Below, piece after piece: positions 33,056-46,726 of a stretch of DNA of 64,000 bases. The stretch spans positions 6,024,673 through 6,088,672 of the forward strand of contig CM033115.1 of NCBI GenBank assembly GCA_019321725.1, given 5' to 3'. This DNA comes from Paulownia fortunei. Lineage: Eukaryota; Streptophyta; Magnoliopsida; Lamiales; Paulowniaceae. Made by a program: the position numbers and the translations under genes. Below the pieces are notes generated by a model. It did not search any database. It was not told the origin of the DNA and saw nothing but the letters and a program-made list of their open reading frames with translations. Position 1 is the first letter of the stretch; every line of letters starts with the position of its first letter.

Positions 33056-34180
33056 CTAGGATGAGCCACTCAAAGGTTATTTCCTAACCTCTTCAAAGTA
33101 GTTTCGGAGGTTAGCTGCAAGCTCCATCAACCCATGCTTGTAATCAACAAGTTTTAGATAGTTATAATCAATAAATATTTTCTAAAAGTCAGCTCCATAA
33201 AATGACGACTGAGCTCCATCAGTACATGTCTGTAACCAACAAGCTTTAGATACTTATAATCAATAAGTATTTTTTGATCGTCGGCTCCATAATTCACATG
33301 AAGACCACGAGCTCCATCAGCTCATGCTTGTAATTACAAACTTTAGATACCTATAATCAATAAATATTTTCTGGAGTTCGGCTCTAGAAATTATAAGACA
33401 GTCAAGTTTCATTAACTTATGCTGTAATCAACAAGCTCCAAACACTCGTAATCAATAAGTGTTTTTAGAGGTCGGCTTCTCGAGCTCCATCCATCAACTC
33501 ATGTTTGTAAGCAACAAGCTTCAGATACTTTTAATCAATAAGTGTGTTCTGGAGGTCGGTCCATAAATCATATAAAGACAAAGCTCCATCAGCATATGCT
33601 TGTAATCAACAAGCTTCAGATACTTATAATCAGTAAGTATTTTCTTGTCGGCTCCACAAATCTTATGAAGGATGAGCCTCCATCAATACATGCTTGTAAT
33701 CGACAAGCTTTAGATGCTTAAAATCATTAAGTATTTTTGGAGGTCGGCTTCGTAAATCATATGAAGACCGAGCTTCATTTGCCAATGCTTGTAATCAACA
33801 AGTTTTTGATGCTTATAATGAAAAGTATTTTTTTATGGTCGCCTCCATAAATTATATGAATGCTCTACCAGTTCATACTTTTAATCAACAAGCTCCAAAC
33901 ACTTGTAATCAACAAGTATTTTTGGATATCGACTTCCCAAACTCCATCATATTATGCTTGTAATTAACAAATTTCAAATACTTACAATAAATAACTATTT
34001 TTTGGAGGTAGCCTCCATAAATCATACGAAGGTCGAGCTCCATCAATATATGCTTATAATCAACAAGATCTAGATATTTATAATCAATAAAAATATTTTA
34101 GAGAAGGGCTCCACAAATTACATGAAGATCAAGCTCTATCAGTTCATAATCAACAAACTTTAGATACTAAATATTAATAT
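33056..34180. repeat. Minisatellite of about 11 units, 95-105 bp each
   Basis: Each unit follows the scheme GGTCGGCTCCATAAATCATA, GAAGACCGAGCTCCATCAGC, TCATGCTTGTAATCAACAAGC, TTCAGATACTTATAATCAATAAGT, ATTTTCTGGA. Two short hairpins per unit: GCTTGT-AATCA-ACAAGC and ACTTAT-AATCA-ATAAGT. Units differ by 10-25 percent and by small indels. Non-coding. Confidence 0.9.
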
Positions 34181-36710
34181 TTTTTTAATATTTAGGTTTT
34201 CTAGATGTTCTTAGGCTGAAGTAAATAAATGAAACAAACCTGTCCAGGTTCGTCCTCCTAGTAGCCAGCTCAAATGCCCAGGCCTAGATATCAAGTCTGG
34301 TTTATGGAACATCAATGTGTCTTTGTCCCTGTCACCATGTCCATATCGTACATCATAGATCTTGACGTTAAGAATATATTTCGATCTTAGATTTTAGTGA
34401 GAAAAAGAAAATGAAAAGAGAAATAATTACAAAATAAAGCACAAACTATATCTTTTAAAGAGAACAAAAAATATGTTTTACTGTATTCTTCACTAAAGTC
34501 CTTAATCCAGACATTACAAAGTCTCATCAAGTTTTTCAGCATCATCCAGTAAAAGATTATTTCTAAAAGTTTATGATAGTTAAATCATACTCTGTCCCAA
34601 ATTTATGGTTTTTATTTTTATTTTTATTTTTGAATATTTTAAAATAAAATTCCAGTTTTTAAAATAAAAATTTTATTTTCAAAAGTACTTTCTCATCCAA
34701 AATGATAATCTACACCATTAAATCTCAACTACTATTTTTAAAGATACTAATACAAAAATTTACAATATATTACTTTTTCAATTCTCGTTTAAAATTCTGC
34801 TTCCAATCAAATATAAACTTTAATTTTGAGATGGAGGAGTATATATCAAGCATGGGACTGAAGGATGCAGTGATATACCACATAACTATCAAACAATAAA
34901 AATAAAAGGAGTCATTTTTCTCTTTTAAGCAGTACAAAAGTGACAGCATAAATAGCACCTCATCATCTCTTCAATCTGACCAACTGGTCTTTTCAATCTG
35001 ATCTCATTTGTTGTAACTTAATATTAGCTATCCAATTTGTTTAATGGGAAAATAAACCGACCATAATTTTTTTATTGTGTTTTTAAATACTAATCTGATC
35101 ACCATCTTGATACTCAGCAGGGCACTACAAGGAGGAAAAGGAAAAAATAAAAATAAAAAAGTCTTAAGGCATAATTGTGTAAGCAGCAAGCATATTTTGA
35201 TTTTCTTTAAAAATTCAGCTTAGATTATGATTAACTGCAGGAGTCAACAAGTATTTTATCCAATATATCCACCAGAATTTTTCACATATTTTAGTTTTTA
35301 GAGCAGCTATCTTTATCTTACACATCAGCTATGATTATAAAGTATTTTGTAAAACACTTTTTTTTTTTCTGTTATATTAATTGATAAGCCTTTATTGTTC
35401 AGAATAAGGTCAAATACTTATGAGCAAAGCAAGTTTGTATACAAGTTAGCTTATAATTGCACATATGCGACTCAAAATATATTAAATTTTTGTTAAGGTC
35501 AAGCTTTTCACCTTAGGTTGTATTTGTCTTATATGATTTGAATTTAAGAAAATAATCTAGAGTTATATATATGTGTGTGTAAGTTAAATTTTATGAAGAT
35601 TTTAAAAAATAACTAAAAATAATTGGTAAAAAATTCAAAATCCATAATAAGTTTAAATTATTCAAGCAAATACAATAAATTTATAGTTATGAATTTGATA
35701 TTCTTAATTCTCATATCCTTTAATCTAAATACATTCTTAAAAAAGCTTTTGTTCCAATCCCATCAGAAGCCCACGTAGAGATTGCCTTAGATAAGTTTCA
35801 AGGTCTGATAAAAAAAACAAGTATTTGACAAAAGCATGATTTGGGATGATAATGACAAGAAATATTTGATCTTGACTTTTTCTTTTCTTTTTAATAAGAG
35901 TCAATGTCTGCTAAGTCATACGTTAATTTTATTCCCTGATGATGAACAGTGGGGACTGTGAAACAAATAAAAGGGGTTCTGCCTTTGTCTTTGTAGTCTC
36001 CTTGGTTCTACAAAGGTCAACATCAAACCTTGGATGACAAGATATGAAAGGACCAAAAAAATTAAAACATAAAAAAAGAAGCATTATGTGCTCCACATAT
36101 AATTAATGTCGACATTTTGCCAATATGAACTCAATTTTATCTTTATCCTAGTTACGAGTAAAACTTACCTAATCTCAACCCACAAAACTTTCATTTTTCA
36201 TTTTATATTTTAATTTGTATTCAATTATTTACTGTATTTTGCTGCATATATATGTAAAATATATATGATTTTCAACTAAGTGTTTATTTAAAAAAAAATT
36301 ATATACTTAACATTAAAAACTTTAGATAATACTTGGTTCAATAACTCCCGAATATAATTCATCTCACACAAATATGTCTAGATTAACCCTCATAATGGAT
36401 CGGAATCCATTGCAAGGAAGATACAAACACAAAGACTCTTTGGACCAAGTGTGGTATACAATCCAAAAAATAGGCTTCCAAATTAGATTTATATTGCATA
36501 GGAAACTCCATTAAAATGTAGGCATCTCGTTCATTTGCAGGTGCTACACTTGGTAATATTAATGCAAATTCTTTGTATTGCAAAGATAACTTGGAACATA
36601 CACTTAAAACTTCCTCACACAATAATAAGTAAATATACTATCAAGAAATTAATAATATGCATAAAAATTCTGAACTGAGAAAATACCCAAAAAAGTACAC
36701 ATTAATATGG
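34181..36710. other. Intergenic DNA downstream of the ERF gene
   Basis: AT-rich. Contains the second copy of the array-flanking block (34230-34320) and T/A-rich tracts (34600-34700, 35360). Presumably includes the 3' UTR and polyadenylation region of the ERF gene near 36600-36700 (minus strand). Frames at 36383-36622 and elsewhere are not supported. Confidence 0.45.
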
Positions 36711-37976
36711 TCATGAATCTGAGACTAACAGTGCATCCCAAATCATGTCCATGTCCAGAGAAGGCATTCTACTTAACTGGACTGCATCAGCATCTGATAT
36801 CATCATCCCTTCTGAGCTTTTCTTCATCTCAATAACTTCTGATCCAACTTGGCTGTCCAACTCCAATGGCCATTCTTTTTTGGCTACTTTTTGGTTCAAA
36901 CCTTTCATTTTTGATTCCTCTTCCAATACTGGCTCTGATGGTGATGATCTTGGATCAATAACCTTCTTTGGAGTTGCTATTCCCTTTGAAATTGCTTGCA
37001 ACTTGGCTTCAAGAAGGGCGACCGTATTGTTACTCATGGAATTGGTCTTAATTTGGTGCTTAAGATCAGGGAAATTCAGGTGTGCATAATCACCTCTAAG
37101 AATGTAAGCAGCTGTGTCATAAGCAAAAGCAGCTTCTTCTGCTGTGTCAAAAGTACCCAACCAGACTCTTGTCCTATTTCGTGGTAACCGTATTTCTGCC
37201 ACCCATTTTCCCCAGTGTCTTTGCCTCACTCCCCTGAAAAGCTTCCCTTGTGATGATGGCAAAGGAGATTTCTGTTGGCTGTTGCGAGTTCTTCTGCCTG
37301 AGAACTTCATTGGTTGAGTTTTGGTGGTGCTGAGCCAGTAATCACTGAATCCTTTTGAGGGATAATTTGTGAGGTTCTGATTCATTTTCAGCCATTTTGA
37401 TCCTGAATCTAGCTGATTTTGATCAAGTTGAGGCATGGAGAATAAAGGGTTTTCAGAAAATGGCTTGGGATTTTGAGTCTTGCTTGTGTTAGGAGACTCT
37501 TCTGCCCTTATCAGGATAGATGGATCCTGTAAAAATAAGCCTAGATTTGGGAATTTTGAGTTGACAGATAGAGAAGGTGGTGAACAAGGTTCAGAGAGTT
37601 TTACTCCATGTGAAGAAGGGGAGGATTCAAGAAAATTCATAGGTACATAGCTTCCTCCAACATGAGAACCAGAAGATCTCTTATGGTTGGCAGGATGGAT
37701 GCATCCAGTAAGCAAAGAATGTGCATGAAATTTCCTGACAATAGTTTCTTTAGAAAATTCTGACAATTGAATATTCAAAATGGTATCAGAAACGACCTCA
37801 TTTACTGGAGAACTAGATTCTGAACTCGAAATCAATTTTTCTGACGACGGTGAATATTTCAGACCACCAAAAATGTTGGGATGCTCAAATAGCCTTGATC
37901 CTGCTGCCATTCCCTCTAACCAAGATGGCAACTCCTTCTGCATGAAGGGTTCCATTTTAGGAAATTTGTTGTCCAT
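36711..37976 (-). CDS. ERF062: AP2/ERF transcription factor, DREB A-6 (ERF062-like)
   Basis: A single-exon gene of 421 codons. The AP2/ERF domain is at residues 246-303 ([40 protein letters not shown]), with WLG, RAYD-like and the Val of the DREB position 14; position 19 is Leu, as in A-6 (group I) members such as RAP2.4. The C-terminus ends [21 protein letters not shown], the group's acidic/hydrophobic tail; the N-terminus has [14 protein letters not shown] and Ser-rich linkers. A basic SGRRTRN run before the domain may serve in nuclear import. An upstream ATG at 38033 would add 19 residues, but it lies within about 20 bp of the TATA box, so 37976 is preferred. It binds GCC/DRE-type sites and regulates stress or developmental genes; the target is unknown. 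The paralogue ERF061 is the alternative. Confidence 0.85.
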   Translation of the reverse strand: MDNKFPKMEPFMQKELPSWLEGMAAGSRLFEHPNIFGGLKYSPSSEKLISSSESSSPVNEVVSDTILNIQLSEFSKETIVRKFHAHSLLTGCIHPANHKRSSGSHVGGSYVPMNFLESSPSSHGVKLSEPCSPPSLSVNSKFPNLGLFLQDPSILIRAEESPNTSKTQNPKPFSENPLFSMPQLDQNQLDSGSKWLKMNQNLTNYPSKGFSDYWLSTTKTQPMKFSGRRTRNSQQKSPLPSSQGKLFRGVRQRHWGKWVAEIRLPRNRTRVWLGTFDTAEEAAFAYDTAAYILRGDYAHLNFPDLKHQIKTNSMSNNTVALLEAKLQAISKGIATPKKVIDPRSSPSEPVLEEESKMKGLNQKVAKKEWPLELDSQVGSEVIEMKKSSEGMMISDADAVQLSRMPSLDMDMIWDALLVSDS

Positions 37977-38047
37977 AAGAATGTGAATAATTAGAGGAGA
38001 GACAAAGCAAGTGCAAGAAAAAAAATGACACAAATTGTGGGCACAAT

Positions 38048-38058
38048 GGTATATATAC
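38048..38058 (-). promoter_or_regulatory. TATA box of the ERF gene
   Basis: AGTATATATACC on the minus strand, about 72 bp upstream of the chosen ATG. This implies transcription starting near 38020 and a leader of about 45 bases, and argues against the ATG at 38033. Confidence 0.6.
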
Positions 38059-40277
38059 TAAACTAAACACCTTGCTCTACATCATATTTTTATGTCAATA
38101 AAGTTTTAAGGACTTAATAAAATAATAAAAAAGAGCCTGACTAGTTTTAGCCCTGTTTTTGCTAACACAGAAGAAGCTATATTACAGCATTCAGTTATTC
38201 AGAAAATCGTGCCCTCCATTCTCATGCTGATGAACCAATCAAAACTTTACATGTGTCCTCTGGTCTTTCCTGGGTTTTGGGATTTATAGGGATAGATGTA
38301 TATTCTTCCATGACAGTGACAACAAACCACCTTAAACTCTAGATTTACTTTAATGGTGGTTTTTTTAATCAATCATCATGTGATTTTATCAATTAGCCAC
38401 ATGATCCCATTAGCACTTTTAACTTTGTTCTGGGGAAAGAAAAATTGATAATTTTGAATTGATAGTTAAAATAATATACACCTCTCCCACACTACTTTTG
38501 TTAATAGCTATAAAGGGTTTCAATTAATTATCTACTAATTATAGTCATTAGGCTCATTTTTTTAATTATTAATCCAAATTGTGGGCCATCCAATGATTGG
38601 CTCTAGTTACATGTATTAGGGAAAAGCCACATTAAAATTTTAGTTAATTAAATTAAAAAAAAAAAAGAATTAGATTGTTAACATTATCATCAACATCATT
38701 ATGAACCAAGAAAAAGTGCCTCAATAAACTAGTTTTTTTTGCTTCATAGGTATGAGGAAATCATGGCTGTCTTTTCCTCATCTCTAGTACTAAAGAATTA
38801 GCACAGAAGTCTTGGACAAGGAATTCTTAGTTTGGCTTTTCTTCTGGCATCTCTCTACGTGTCTTTTGAGAGGTGTTTGGAGACACTTTACCAACTCATA
38901 TCAAATTAAACAACAATTTTAAAAAAAAGGGGGGGTTATTTAGAAAGTAAAATGGACCCTTAGAGCAAACCATTTCCACCTGCAAATTTGAGCCCCAAAT
39001 GATTAGTATAAATCGTTTTCTTATAGTGTCGATTTGCAACCTTCTTAGGCCACTCCTCCATAGTGCATATTCACTTTCATGATCTAAGCTGCATAGCCCC
39101 CCAAGGGGGATGAATAAGCATCTCAATGTGTGACACACCAATGGTTAATTACATATTTGAGGGACAATTCAGTCTTTCCTCCAGAGGAATCCTAAAATAT
39201 CTCCATATAATGAGTAAAGACTTGATGATATGTGCATTAATTCAGATACAATTTGTTGCTCAATTTATGAACTTTTTTCCTCTAGCAAGAATCGAAGTAT
39301 TAACAACCCCGTAAAAGAGAGGAAAGCACTTCGATTTTTCAGTTATTTGATATTTTATTTTACATATACACGTCAAATATATATGATTCTTATATATTTG
39401 ATGTACATTTATTATGTAAATTTCAAAATCAAATATCAAATTAAAGTAGAAGATCTGTATAGAGAAGAAAGGTAAGCATAATTTTGCTCACATTTACTTA
39501 CATATATAATGTATTGATTACTAAGTCCAAACTCTTAACTTTAAAGCTCTTACTCAATTATACTTATTTACCTTTATCTATAATTTATTGATTTTCTGTA
39601 TTTAAACTCTTACTTTAGCATGGGAGAACCCTTCCTGTTTTCCTTAGGATTTTTGCGATTTCAAGTTATTCCCAAAAGTTAGTAGAGATCTTGTGGCCTC
39701 AAAGGGTAGAATTACCATAATATCCATCTTGGAGGTCTTAGCATAATAATGGCAACAGACAACAAACAAAGATTCCCATCAATCCCTTGTTCACTTTTGT
39801 CAATTCAAGTTATTCTAAAGATTGCCAAGTCCTCTAATGGTGCAGTTGTTTTAGCCTAGTTAGTTTAAAAGGAAAGTAGCACAAGGTTTTGCCTAAGCTA
39901 ATTCTGTTTTTTTACCTTAGCTACCTATATTATTGAAAGATTAATTAGCAGCAGACATGAAGCCCAAGTTGCAGAAAGTTGCTTTTGCCTTTATTTTTCT
40001 TTCAACCATTCTATCTTTTCCATCACCATACTACTTTATTCCTGCCTCAATTTTGGACCTTAAAAGACAACAAGACAATATTGTAATAATCAAAGATCCT
40101 TGTACCAACACATAATCACTTCACTTTAGTTTCCCAAAGAAGGTTTAGACATGTGGATTGAATAACTGTAGTACTAGTACTATGTGCCTGTCAATGAAAG
40201 TTGGGTTTTTTTTTTTAGCCAATCTCGAGAATAACTAACAGTCTTTTGTGTCTATCTCTTCGATTTGTTACTTGTGA
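38059..40277. other. Upstream region of the ERF gene
   Basis: Likely promoter and distal upstream DNA. ACGTGTC, an ABRE-like core, lies at 38857-38863; CCAATGATTGG sits near 38590. No transposon recognised. Frames at 38896-39475 are unsupported. Confidence 0.4.
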
Positions 40278-40753
40278 TGTTGGAAACTGGATTGTATATA
40301 TTATATTTGGTTCAATTCATATATGAATTTTAATTTTATAATTTGGATAGAATTTAGTTTTTTAATTTAATTGGGATTCTTCATTATTAAGTAGGAAGAT
40401 GATATATTCCAATATATATCAAATTTCTTTTGAAATAAAAATAAGAAAATAAAGTTATTCTCCCAAAACACTCTCTCCATACTTCTCTCTATGCATTTTT
40501 TCTTTATGTGTCTTTCAGAAGTATCACCATTAAACTCCAAAAACTTAATTTTAGTAGTTATTCACTACAAACAAAAAATATATATTCGTCGATAATTTGA
40601 GTGAATTAATCTTGAAGACATGTTCGTAATTTGATTAAAATAGATGAGTTTAAATCCTAATATGTAGATTGATAATTCACTATGTATATATAAATATACT
40701 CAATCCATTTATATATTTAAGTATTGGTTCATATTATTATTTATTTACTTTCA
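40278..40753 (+). mobile_element. Copia solo LTR, 476 bp, with TGTGA duplications
   Basis: Begins TGTTGGAAACTGG and ends TTTACTTTCA. Flanked by perfect 5 bp TGTGA duplications at 40273-40277 and 40754-40758. Its second half is similar to the LTR at 1457-1903. No internal region, so it is a solo LTR left by recombination. Confidence 0.85.
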
Positions 40754-43700
40754 TGTGAGATTGTAAAAAGGAACATGATCAAATAAGTGTAGAAAATGAC
40801 AATGAGCCTAGAATGTGCTGCAGTTCTACTGCTCATTTTGCTTCACTTTTCCATAAATTCTCAGATATGAAGATAAGGACTTTCCCAGCTTCCTTGCCAA
40901 TCTGAATAGTAAAATTCTTTACTTCCATACGCTGGCTTCACCTTTGAATGTCCGTATTACAGTAATGGTATTTTGACAAACTTATCAAATTGATTTTGCC
41001 ATAGTCATAAACTTTAAAATATTAATTTGTCATGTTCTTTAATATGATTCAGTTAGTTACTTCTTCGATAAATTAACTTAATTATTTACTGTTTTATTAA
41101 AAAAAGTTCAATTAACTGATTAACAACACTATTACATCTTTCAGAAGTGGATAAAATAAAGTCAATTCAGAATGCCAGTTTAAATAGTAATCTTGAAGCT
41201 ATTATATAATTTTGCTGGGAAATCTAATTTTCTTGCTAGGTGTAGGGGAATCTAGCTATATGTCATCTAATGAATAGGAGTTCTAGAGACTTTATTTCTT
41301 TTGGTTTCATTTTCAAATTCATTTTTCATATACCTTTTTAAAGTTGAAAATATTTTCATTTGAATTTTCAAGTAAAAATAAAAATATATTTATATTAGTT
41401 ATATTTCTATATAGGTTTAGAAACAACAATAAATTTGTTTTATGTAGTTTTATGTATTAAAAGACGTAAAATATTAATAAATTTAAAAATAAATTTTATA
41501 AGTGAGGATAAATGGTATTTATAATGAAAATGGATAAAACAAATATATTTTCTCATCTTTAAATAATAAAAAATAGAAAGATTCATTATGAAAATAAAAT
41601 CAATCAGTCCTTATTTTGATCTTGCACTTTAAAATTATTTAGAGTTATCTACGACATGGGAGTACATTTGTGGGAATACTAAAAAGCAGTGCTGTCCTCC
41701 TTTCAGAATTATTGTTACCAACAAGAATATTTCAATTACTTCTGTAAAGAATATTCAACATAAATCAAACAATAATGCCACACTTTAGATTTATGTCACA
41801 CTCATTTTGCATTTTAAATGTCCTAACTATATTTTTCTGAGACTCTAAATATTGGAAGGACTAACAAACTAAAGGATAAAGGCAAGTCTTAAATATACAT
41901 TACTATATCGTGATATATATATATATATATATGCAACGTCACAAGTTTGAATAGCAATTTAGCCAATTTTTGGGGTTCGACTGCAAGAAATTTCCTCATG
42001 AATTCTCTAATCCTAGCATGGATTACCGTACGAGTCTTTGATTAGATTAATATTAATTCGAGTGCGTATGAATTAACCCGTACATTATTTTACTGCAAAA
42101 CCACCACCGCCCCCTCCCCCAAAACAAACCAAAAAATAAAAAAATAATGGTGTGATAAAGGATCCAATTGTGTGTCAATTTTCAGATCTACCCCACAAAT
42201 TCTTACATTAGCAAAGTCTGGTGCAACCACTTTAGCTTTTTTCTGATTAAATAATTTCACCTATGTTTTAATTTTACTTAAGTCTATCTGTTAGTGTTTA
42301 GCTTTCATTATTTATAACCTAGCTCTAAATATTTCAAGACATAACCCCATATTATATTTTTTTTGTGATTCCAGTAATTAAAAATTTATAAAAAAATAAA
42401 TTTTCCTCCATGTCCCACTTAAAGTTAAGGATAAGAAAAAATAAGTAAACAAAAAAGGGATGGTTGAAAAGTGAGAAATGCATCCCAATGGAATCCTCCT
42501 CCCCCACATGATTCTTACTTTTATTGCACACCACTTACTCTTTGCTTTCTAGCACAAAAATATGTACACAATTTTCATTTTTGAGAAGGTAAAGAATCTA
42601 TCTTTACATTGTGACAACCACATCAAAAGAATCAAATGCACATCAATTTAATCATGAGAACAAAATAAATTTGGGCTAGAGCCCTTTTCATGTCCCAAAC
42701 GAATAATTTGAATACTGCGTCGATATCGCCCATACGTACTTGATAATGAAATATTGGAATTGAAAACCTCAAGAATATGTTGTCATGCTCTAAGCATATA
42801 CAAGTTCGTTCATATATGAAATTGACGAGGGTGGTTGGTGTATTTGGAATATGAAGTCATTTAATAAGTCATTTAATGTATGAGTTAGATACATTTTCAC
42901 AAGTTCGACTTTTTTTACTTCAATTTCTTGGACCCAAATTATTAAAAAAAAAAAAAAAAATCGTGAATCTCTAGTTTGGATGGATGATCTGTCTTTAATC
43001 AGATGAGATGCTCGTAAATTGGCTCAAAAATTACATAACAACAATAAAGAATATTAAAAAATAGGTAAAATATAAACCAACCATTTTCTAAAAAAAAAAA
43101 TGAAAAGTGCAAGAGATGTGTTACTTTTGTCACTTTTCTGTCCACATATGCATCATGTATTTTGTTGTTAATAAATGGCTAAATGGCTACACACATGCAC
43201 ATAAATTGCTATCTACTTGGACAACCAGCAAACTCTTAGTAAAGATTGATTAAAATTTTTTATCATGTCCTGCAAAAGCTCAGTTGTACTTGGCCCGGCA
43301 ACCCCCCCATCTCCTCATGAGCATACACCATCATGTCTTCCACCAATAAAAACCTAATTGTGATTATGACATAGTGCCACTTTTTGGTTTATTCTAATAA
43401 ATTAAGATTATCGACATCGGTGGTTGTCGTCTAGTAAATATTATCATTATTAGTTTGGAAACTAATGGCATTGTGAAAAAAATTGTGGTCCAAATTAGTT
43501 ACCAAGTGTCATGACAAAAGTTAGGTGCAGGTGGGGAAAAAAAAAGCCAGAAATAGTTGTTTTTTAACAAATGGGACAGTTCCACGTGTCAAGATGTTTA
43601 TGACTAATCGCTGGATCACCACTAATTAATTGATTTTATAACATAATTTTGGAGTCAAATTATATGTGTATAAGGTTTTCATGAATCAATGTAATAGGGT

Positions 43701-46633
43701 TTTGTATAGAAGTTATGAATATCTAGCTGTTCTTTTAGCCACATTCATTCTCCTTTGACATGTGAAATTCTAGGATAACTTAACTTAGTTCAACCACGTC
43801 TTTGTCCAAATGACTACACTTTGTGTTTAGTAAACTATTTAATGGAGCCGCCATCCTCAACAGCTCCATTTAGGAAGCTTTTTTTATATTAATTTAATTT
43901 TACATGTTTCTTTATATTTTTAAGTTTGTCCCACTTGCTAATGGCTCTAAAAATAAACATGATTATGATGAAGCCCTTTTGTTTTGTAGTAAAAAAAATT
44001 AGTATGAAGAGGGATTGACTACATATCCGTTAAGAAAAATTGATCAGAGCGCAACTGCTCATATATAAAAGTATTTTCATTTTATTTCTGTCGCAATTAT
44101 AATAGGGTCGACGCTAAACATATCTCATACGATAGAGTTGGGGCTTAGATATATCATCTCAATAAAAGTTATTAAAATAATTCTCAAAAATCTACAATCA
44201 TTATGTGGTATAAATGTCACGTCCTATATAAAGGTCAAAATCGAGTTTAATTGTATGAATTTACCTTTTAAGTCTACTATTAGTAATTGATAACTAATAA
44301 AGCTAACAATGGGGAAACAAATAATAATTAGATATAAATGATTAGTATAGTCTAAATTGAAGAGTGGTCCCAAAATTATGTCATGATTCACTTGAAATTT
44401 TAGAAACTTAAAATGGATCTTTGGACTCATTCCTTCTTTAGAATCAACTAAGAACATGTAAGATTATGTAGTTTATTGGATCCAATTTGTTGAAAAAGTT
44501 TCCACTATATTTTGGTTTCTATAATTGCAAGAAAAATAGGGATATGTCCTCAAAATTATACAGTAATTTTATTTTTTAGGTAGTCAACAAAGTATTTCAA
44601 AAAAATTCTTACAAAATTTAAATTTGCAAACGTCGAAGGAATAAGAAAATAAAATTCAAAAAACATCCTTGTTTTGATGTATTAAAATGTAAAATAGTAG
44701 CATTAAAATTAAATATATTATAATTTAAAGTTTTCTTAGGTGTGAGTTCTTATTTAAATGTGACTTGTTTCGTAAGAGGCGTGGGTTGCACGTTAGTCAT
44801 GCAGCGGTCCAACAGTGGACCACAATGCAGAGGTGCATGGTTTGTTCACTACCAAAACCTCTTCTATTTCATTATACTACATTAGCTCAGAATAAGTTGT
44901 TTCTTTAATAAATTAATTTGATTATTTTTTACAAATATAATATTGATAATTTAATTATTTTTTCTAAAAGTGTTTTATAATGATGAACAACAAAATAAAT
45001 AATGTGATACGAAAGCTTTACGGCATCAAAATTATTAATAAATAATATAATAAGTTGATCGAAATATTATAAGACATTATAATGTAACTATATCACCATA
45101 TTTCATCATAAATGATTGTGCCTAAATAATATTACGTTGAACTAATTCATTCATTAATGAGTTGAACCAAGTTGGGAATTGTTAGTTTGAGCTCGCCCAA
45201 ATATAAATATTGGTTGTTTTAAGGTAGCAATTAGCAATCCTTTACCTATATAGTTATTGGCAAGATAATTTTTGAGAAGATTTGATATTTTAATTTGATG
45301 CGAAAAAGGAAAATGTGGTATACAAGATAACTTTTTTTTTCGACCATATAAATAAGTTTTGTCAGATTTTGTATACAAATTTTTTATTAGATCTAAGTCA
45401 TTCAAAATTACACTGACATCCTGATATTTTTCATGATACTGGTTAATCTCCCAACGTTGGATTGTGTTGGATTGTTTTCCAGATTGAGGATTAAAGGTCA
45501 AAGCATGGATTCACAAAAAAATTAAGAAATATTTTTAACACATTTAGTACATGGTTGTTCTTTTTATTGTTTTTAATTGTGAAATTAAAAAAGAAACTTT
45601 TAAGATTGGTTTTGTTGTGTTAAAATACTCAAATATAGTTGAGATTCGAATTAATAAAATTTAGTGAAAACTAATTCTTAATTACTTGAAGTTGGATAAG
45701 TTTCTCATCCAGAACCTGTTCCATAGGTTTTGGTACCATATGATAACTAAGAATGCCTATGATTTATGATACTATTTTTCATACCTCTAACGTTGCAATT
45801 AAAATTATTTCTATAATCCTCTGAGCTACAAGCACCACCATTCTCAATTTAGACCGATTTTCAAAAGTATCCTTTGAAAAAAACAAAATCTTCTTCCAGA
45901 TAGGAATGTTCATTCGGAAAACCAAATCCAACCTAATCAAAGTATGAGTAAATTGAAAATTTGAATGACCGAACCTAATTAATCAATTCCTATTGGTTAT
46001 ACCGAATTCTTAAAGGGTAATTACATGAATTTTTTCAAAAAATAAATAATAATAATAATAATAAACAATTATTATAATCAAATTATATTTTATTTATTAT
46101 TTATTATTTTTGATAAGTAAAAAATAAAAAAATAGTATAAATAACAAATAATAATTATAAAAATACCTACATAAAACTAAATATATAAATATAATAATTC
46201 AATATTCAGTATGATTCTTAAATCAAAAGTGGACCACATCGAGTTTTTTTAAAAATTAAAATTGAACCAAAAATTTCAATTTGAATTGAAAAACCCATTG
46301 TCCCCACCTTGTAGGAACTACGAATTCACCCCAAGATACGAGATCACCCCAAGAGTGCCTTCAGCACCCAAAGTACACTGAAATTAGTTGCATGTCCTCA
46401 TATTGGGCAATAAGGATCTAAAAATAGCAATCACTCATTCTAAAACCAATGTTCTTAAGACAAACAGAAAAGAAGGGAAACTCTCCATCCTTGGTTCTCC
46501 TGTAGTTCAAACCTCTGAAATAGAATTCCAAGTCAACACATTTTAAGTGAGATTTTAAAAAGAATTGCTCTTTAAAGAGCACAATACAATGAAAGTTGTA
46601 AATATTTTCAAAAGGCGGCTATTGCCTATCATT
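40754..46633. other. Intergenic DNA without recognised genes
   Basis: AT-rich. A possible MITE at about 41295-41610 (middle part resembles 2690-2790). A TA microsatellite at 41912-41932, a poly-A run at 42944-42960, and CACGTGTC at 43583-43590. No gene, RNA or intact element seen in about 5.9 kb. Confidence 0.5.
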
Positions 46634-46726
46634 GGTCTATGATAGAATCTCGAGGGTCATGAGAGAAGTGGTTTACCTATGGCCTATGGTTGAATCTCTA
46701 GGGTCATGAGAGAAGTGGTTTACCCT
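46634..46726. repeat. Tandem duplication of a 46 bp unit
   Basis: Two adjacent copies: GGTCTATGATAGAATCTCGA..GGGTCATGAGAGAAGTGG and GGCCTATGGTTGAATCTCTA..GGGTCATGAGAGAAGTGG. They differ at about five positions. Non-coding. Confidence 0.85.

Noticed and set aside
33030..33060. tRNA-like D-arm word (reverse complement TAGCTCAGTTGG)
   Set aside because: No B box, acceptor stem or anticodon arm follows; a tRNA gene or SINE is not supported.
33056..34180. CRISPR-like regular repeats
   Set aside because: Plant nuclear DNA, units adjoin without unique spacers, no cas genes; it is a minisatellite.
36383..36622. 79-codon minus-strand frame just downstream of the ERF gene
   Set aside because: No family resemblance, separate from the ERF stop by about 90 bp, AT-rich context.
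36745..37187. Plus-strand frames opposite the ERF gene
   Set aside because: Antisense shadows of a clear AP2/ERF coding sequence.
37977..38033. Upstream ATG extending the ERF protein by 19 residues
   Set aside because: It lies too close to the TATA box at 38048-38058 to be in most transcripts, and the extension is a Cys/Phe-rich sequence unlike the family.
41295..41610. Possible MITE related to 2640-3246
   Set aside because: Similarity is mostly AT-rich words and the terminal repeats are poor; not listed as its own element.
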